Of a DNA stretch of 64,000 bases, positions 60,391-64,000 are shown piece after piece (position 1 is the first letter of the stretch; every line of letters begins with the position of its first letter). This stretch comes from Thioclava marina (GTDB lineage Bacteria > Pseudomonadota > Alphaproteobacteria > Rhodobacterales > Rhodobacteraceae): assembly GCF_002020135.1 (NCBI RefSeq), contig NZ_MPZS01000001.1, positions 682,001-746,000 of the forward strand, read 5' to 3'. The notes beneath the pieces were generated by a model, which saw nothing but the letters and a program-made list of their open reading frames with translations, did not search any database and had not been told where the DNA came from. The translations under genes and the position numbers were made by a program.

Positions 60391-62856
60391 TCAGAACGGC
60401 ACGTCATCGGCATCAGCGGCAGGCACCACGAAGCTCGCCAACAGACGCTTTTCGCCCGCCTTGTCGAACTCGACCACGAGCTTGTCGCCCTCCGAGCCCA
60501 TCACCTCGCCATAGCCGAACTTCTTGTGGAAGACGCGGTCACCGATTTCGTAATCGCTCTCGCCGCTCGCATCGATGGTCATGTGACGCGCCTCGCGCGG
60601 TGAGCTGATGCCGCGCGATTGCGCGTTTTGCAGCCGCCGCCAGCCGGGAGAATTATAGACATCGGCGCGCGAGACGCGGTCCTCCATCGCGGTCGAACCG
60701 CCAAAGCCGCCCGCAGAGACCCCGCCCCCGTTCATGCCGCCACCGTAGAGCCCCGGCGGGGTCAGCACCTCGACATGTTTCACCGGCAACTCGTCGATGA
60801 AACGCGACGGCATCTGGCTTTGCCACTGACCATAGACACGGCGGTTGCCCGCAAAGGAGATCGTGCACAGCTCTTCCGCCCGGGTGATGCCCACATAGGC
60901 CAGACGACGCTCTTCCTCGAGGCCCTTCAGCCCGCTTTCATCCATCGAGCGCTGCGACGGAAACAGCCCGTCCTCCCATCCCGGCAGGAAGACCACCGGA
61001 AACTCCAGCCCTTTTGCGGCGTGCAGCGTCATGATCGAGACCTTCTCCTCGGTCTCGGATTTATCGTTATCCATGATCAGCGCGACGTGCTCGAGGAAGC
61101 CCTGGAGATTGTCGAACTGCTCGAGCGCTTTCACCAGTTCCTTGAGGTTCTCCAGCCGCCCCGGCGCCTCGGGCGTCTTGTCGTTCTGCCACATCTCGAC
61201 ATAGCCGGATTCCTCGAGGATCCGTTCAGCCAGCCGCACATGGCTGAGGTCATTCGCGGGCGCCACACCATCCTCGGCGGGCTCGATCAGCAGATCGTCA
61301 TCCTCGGCTCGCGTCACCGCCGTCGCGGGCGAGGCCTGCGCAATTTCATCGTGCCAGCGAGTGATATTCTCGACGAACAACCGCAGCTGCCCCCCTGCCT
61401 TGCCCGTCAGCGCCCCTTCGGCCACCAGCAGCTTCGCGCCGTCGAGCAGGCTCAGACCGTTCTCGCGGGCGGCGATCTGAATGCGCTGCTGTGCCTTGTC
61501 GCCAAGGCCGCGTTTCGGAGTGTTGATGATCCGCTCGAAGGCCAGATCGTCCTCGGGCGAGGTCACGAGGCGGAAATAGGCCATCGCGTCGCGGATTTCC
61601 AAACGTTCGTAGAAGCGCGGGCCACCGATCACGCGATAGGGCAGACCGATGGTCAGGAAACGGTCCTCGAAGGCGCGCATCTGGTGCGAGGCGCGCACGA
61701 GGATGGCCTGATCGTTCAGGCTGACGGGCGGATTGCCACGGGTGCCGCGCTGGATCGCCTCGATTTCCTCGCCGATCCAGCGGGCCTCTTCCTCGCCGTC
61801 CCAATGGCCGATCAGGCGGACTTTCTCGCCGCCCTCGGCCTCGGTCCAGAGCTCCTTGCCCAAACGCCCCTCATTCGCGGCGATCAGGCCCGAGGCGGCG
61901 GCAAGGATATGTTCGGTCGAGCGGTAATTCTGCTCCAGCCGGATCACCGCCGCGCCGGGAAAATCCTTCTCGAATTTCAGGATGTTACTGACCTCGGCCC
62001 CGCGCCAGCCATAGATCGACTGATCGTCATCGCCCACGCAGCAGATATTCTTGTGCCCCTGCGCCAGCAGCCGCAGCCAGAGATATTGCGCGACGTTGGT
62101 ATCCTGATACTCGTCGACGAGGATGTAGCGGAACCAGCGCTGATATTGCGCGAGCACATCCGCATGGGTCTGAAAGATCGTCACCATATGCAGCAGCAGA
62201 TCACCGAAATCGACCGCATTGAGCGTCTTCAGCCGGTCCTGATAGGCGGCGTAGAGCTCGGACCCGCGATTGTCGAAGGCGGCGGTCTCGCGCCCCGAAA
62301 CCTTCTCGGGCGTCAGCGCCTTGTTCTTCCAGCCGTCGATCAGCCCGGCAAGCTGACGCGCGGGCCAGCGTTTCTCGTCCATATTGGCGGCAACGATCAG
62401 CTGTTTCATCAGCCGGATCTGGTCGTCCGTGTCGAGGATGGTGAAATTGGATTTCAGCCCCACGAGCTCGGCATGGCGGCGCAAAAGCTTCACGCAGACC
62501 GAGTGGAAGGTGCCAAGCCAGGGCATCCCCTCGATCGCACCGCCCAGGTGTCGCCCCACGCGCTCTTTCATCTCGCGCGCGGCCTTGTTGGTGAAGGTCA
62601 CGGCGAGGATCTCGTTCGGGCGCGCCCGGCCCGTATGGATCAGATGCGCAATCCGCGCGGTCAGCGCCGAGGTCTTGCCGGTGCCCGCCCCCGCCAGCAT
62701 CAGCACCGGACCGTCGAGGGTCTCGACCGCCTGACGTTGCTCGGGGTTCAGCTTGTCGAGATAGGCTACCGCGCGCGCCTGCGTGGCGCCCATCATCGCG
62801 CGTTGCGACAGGCTCACGGCGCCCTCGTAGGGATCGTCATCTTCCATCCAGCTCAT
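60391..62856 (-). CDS. uvrD: ATP-dependent DNA helicase UvrD/PcrA
   Basis: Superfamily 1A 3'-5' helicase in nucleotide-excision and mismatch repair, 821 residues. The conserved motifs are visible in order: Q motif (LNPEQRQAV), Walker A AGAGTGKT (55-62), Ia, DEYQDTN (Walker B), GDDDQSIYGWRGAE, QNYRST, then TLHAAKGLEFPVVFLPG and YVGITRAEE. A C-terminal region after about 690 has a Gly-rich stretch and the final FHKKFGYGEVMGSEGDKLVVE, the PcrA/UvrD Tudor domain that contacts RNA polymerase. ATG 62856 or the Met three codons on. PcrA and UvrD cannot be separated by sequence alone. Confidence 0.95.
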   Translation of the reverse strand: MSWMEDDDPYEGAVSLSQRAMMGATQARAVAYLDKLNPEQRQAVETLDGPVLMLAGAGTGKTSALTARIAHLIHTGRARPNEILAVTFTNKAAREMKERVGRHLGGAIEGMPWLGTFHSVCVKLLRRHAELVGLKSNFTILDTDDQIRLMKQLIVAANMDEKRWPARQLAGLIDGWKNKALTPEKVSGRETAAFDNRGSELYAAYQDRLKTLNAVDFGDLLLHMVTIFQTHADVLAQYQRWFRYILVDEYQDTNVAQYLWLRLLAQGHKNICCVGDDDQSIYGWRGAEVSNILKFEKDFPGAAVIRLEQNYRSTEHILAAASGLIAANEGRLGKELWTEAEGGEKVRLIGHWDGEEEARWIGEEIEAIQRGTRGNPPVSLNDQAILVRASHQMRAFEDRFLTIGLPYRVIGGPRFYERLEIRDAMAYFRLVTSPEDDLAFERIINTPKRGLGDKAQQRIQIAARENGLSLLDGAKLLVAEGALTGKAGGQLRLFVENITRWHDEIAQASPATAVTRAEDDDLLIEPAEDGVAPANDLSHVRLAERILEESGYVEMWQNDKTPEAPGRLENLKELVKALEQFDNLQGFLEHVALIMDNDKSETEEKVSIMTLHAAKGLEFPVVFLPGWEDGLFPSQRSMDESGLKGLEEERRLAYVGITRAEELCTISFAGNRRVYGQWQSQMPSRFIDELPVKHVEVLTPPGLYGGGMNGGGVSAGGFGGSTAMEDRVSRADVYNSPGWRRLQNAQSRGISSPREARHMTIDASGESDYEIGDRVFHKKFGYGEVMGSEGDKLVVEFDKAGEKRLLASFVVPAADADDVPF

Positions 62857-62934
62857 GGCGGCAATCTACCCGCTTCGCCCCTTGAGGAAAAGAGCCATGT
62901 TCGACTTCTGTTCACATCCGCGACGGAACGCGGA

Positions 62935-63753
62935 TCACGTCGCGAGATGTTCCAGCGCGGCGGCGTGGATCTCGGGGTTGGCTGCGGCGATCACCCGACC
63001 GCCGCGATGGGCCGGGCGGCCCTGCCAGTCGGTGACGATCCCGCCCGCCGCCTCGATCACCGCGATCGGGGCCGCGACGTCATAGGGCTGGAGCCCCGCC
63101 TCCACCACGAGGTCGATCTGCCCCGCCGCGACCAGCGCATAGGCGTAGCAATCCATCCCGTACCGCGTAAGCCGGACCTGCCGCGACAGCCGCGCGAAGG
63201 CCGCGCCTTCGGCCTCGGTGCCAACTTCGGGGAAAGTGGTAAAGAGCACGGCCTCGTCGAGCGCGCGCGGAGAACGGGTGACAAGCGGGCGATGGCCGAG
63301 CGGGCCCGAGACCTCCGCCGCGCCGAAGCCGCCCGAGAAACGCTCACCGATATAAGGCTGGTCAATCACCCCGAGAAGCGGCGCACCGGGGCCATCCTCT
63401 TCCTGCGCGCACAGCGCGATCAGAACGCCCCAGGTCGGCGTGCCCGACATGAAGCCGCGCGTGCCGTCGATCGGGTCAAGAACCCAGGTGAGCCCGCTCG
63501 TGCCGTGCTTGACACCGTATTCCTCGCCAAAAATCCCGTCCTGCGGGCGGCGTTCTTCAAGATGTGCACGCATCACGGCCTCGGCGGCGCGATCGGCCTC
63601 GGTCACCGGATCGAAGCCCGAGGCGAGCTTGTTCTGCGCGCCGATCCCGCCTTCGGGACGAAACTGCGCCAGCGTCTCCGACCGCGCCAGATCGCCAAGC
63701 TCCCCGGCCAGCGCCAGAAGTTCGTCGCGTTCGGAAGGGCTCAGGGACAGCAT
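62935..63753 (-). CDS. hisN: Inositol monophosphatase family protein, histidinol-phosphatase HisN type
   Basis: Mg-dependent phosphatase of 272 residues. The signature DPVTEADRAAE and the metal loop WVLDPIDGTRGFMSGTPTWG are present, with GEEYG before them and YDVAAPIAVIEAAGG near the end. The GTPTWGVLIAL segment following the DGT motif is the pattern of HisN-type histidinol phosphatases in alphaproteobacteria and actinobacteria, against inositol phosphatases. It probably removes the phosphate in the penultimate step of histidine synthesis. ATG 63753 follows CGGAG at seven bases. Cytoplasmic. Confidence 0.82.
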   Translation of the reverse strand: MLSLSPSERDELLALAGELGDLARSETLAQFRPEGGIGAQNKLASGFDPVTEADRAAEAVMRAHLEERRPQDGIFGEEYGVKHGTSGLTWVLDPIDGTRGFMSGTPTWGVLIALCAQEEDGPGAPLLGVIDQPYIGERFSGGFGAAEVSGPLGHRPLVTRSPRALDEAVLFTTFPEVGTEAEGAAFARLSRQVRLTRYGMDCYAYALVAAGQIDLVVEAGLQPYDVAAPIAVIEAAGGIVTDWQGRPAHRGGRVIAAANPEIHAAALEHLAT

Positions 63754-63886
63754 GGATGGCTCCGGACGTTGGGGGTGCGACCCGCGCCGGGCCTGCAAAG
63801 GACAAGGGGAGCGGTAAACGCCCCCCTTATCCGGGTCAAGCCACCCGATCCGTCCCCACCCGGGCGAACGGCTCCCCCTAACGGCT

Positions 63887-64000
63887 TCAGGCCGCGTCCG
63901 AGAGCACCTTGGCCAGCTCGAAGAGCCGACGGCGCTGTGCCTCGGGAATCGAGTAGTAGGAGCGCACCAGAGCGAGCGCTTCCTTGTCCGACAGGATGTC
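63887..64000 (-). CDS. C-terminal end of a probable XRE-type regulator (partial)
   Basis: Open leftward from base 64000 to TGA at 63887, 37 residues: DILSDKEALALVRSYYSIPE followed by AQRRRLFELAKVLSDAA. The pattern LVRSYYSI-x-R-R-x-x-LFELAK-L matches the C-terminal helix of small XRE-family (MucR/Cro-like) helix-turn-helix proteins of Rhodobacterales. The DNA-binding part lies beyond the window, so the assignment rests only on the tail. Confidence 0.5.
   Translation of the reverse strand, partial: DILSDKEALALVRSYYSIPEAQRRRLFELAKVLSDAA

Noticed and set aside
1-64000. CRISPR arrays, integrases, transposases, phage or rRNA genes
   Set aside because: Looked for direct repeats with regular spacing and for the usual protein motifs; none seen.

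Overview
The window is a GC-rich stretch of an alphaproteobacterial chromosome, most likely from the order Rhodobacterales (Rhodobacter, Paracoccus and Thioclava relatives). The signs are the phaZ/phaC-phaP-phaR polyhydroxybutyrate cluster with CTGC-N3-GCAG operators, a 6S RNA gene convergent with an sspA-like membrane protein gene as described in Rhodobacter sphaeroides, a tRNA-His without an encoded G-1, dense GANTC sites around dnaG, and an rpoD-dnaG pair. It is ordinary chromosome. I see no rRNA, CRISPR array, phage, insertion sequence or integrase.

Layout. 1-7059: a DMT transporter cut by the left edge, prs with a structured 3' region, then a rightward group of a DsbA-fold isomerase, an alpha/beta hydrolase, radA, cvpA and purF. 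7296-13025: a leftward overlapping chain (coiled-coil protein, zapA, mliC-like, small unknown) divergent from tkt, a second DMT transporter and an LpxL-type acyltransferase. 13073-20699: an APC permease, an aldehyde dehydrogenase, and the zinc system zur-znuC-znuB divergent from znuA with two facing Zur-like boxes; then a kinase-dead DgoK-like protein and a MarR/GbsR regulator. 20980-23714: a YeiH-type exporter with its divergent LysR regulator, and a single-domain response regulator.

24150-32245 is the most unusual part. It is a single-direction six-gene block for amide uptake and hydrolysis: a periplasmic amino-acid-type binding protein, a permease fused to its ATPase, a stand-alone acetamidase/formamidase, an AraC-type regulator fused in frame to a full-length acetamidase/formamidase, a RidA protein, and a third acetamidase/formamidase with two extra CxxC pairs. 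One strand therefore codes for uptake, three amidase-family enzymes, a reactive-intermediate deaminase and a regulator whose C-terminus is an enzyme. I know of no functional description of this arrangement.

32636-45168: tRNA-His, small conserved genes, 6S RNA and sspA, then nusB, ribH, ribB and ribE. A rightward capsule block (kpsS, a Wza/KpsD-like lipoprotein, kpsC) lies between ribE and ribD; ribD and nrdR resume the leftward direction, followed by yjbQ and two small exported proteins. 45220-49350: rpoD and dnaG, with gaps rich in GANTC (CcrM-type) sites. 49705-52762: an orphan TadG/TadE/TadE operon. 52878-64000: pirin, nadE, the PHB cycle (phaZ depolymerase divergent from phaC synthase, phasin phaP, repressor phaR), a UvrD/PcrA helicase, a HisN-type phosphatase and the C-terminal end of a probable XRE-type regulator.

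Starts were chosen by Shine-Dalgarno sequence, overlap with the upstream stop and family alignment from memory. Family assignments rest on reading the translated sequence; no database search was run.
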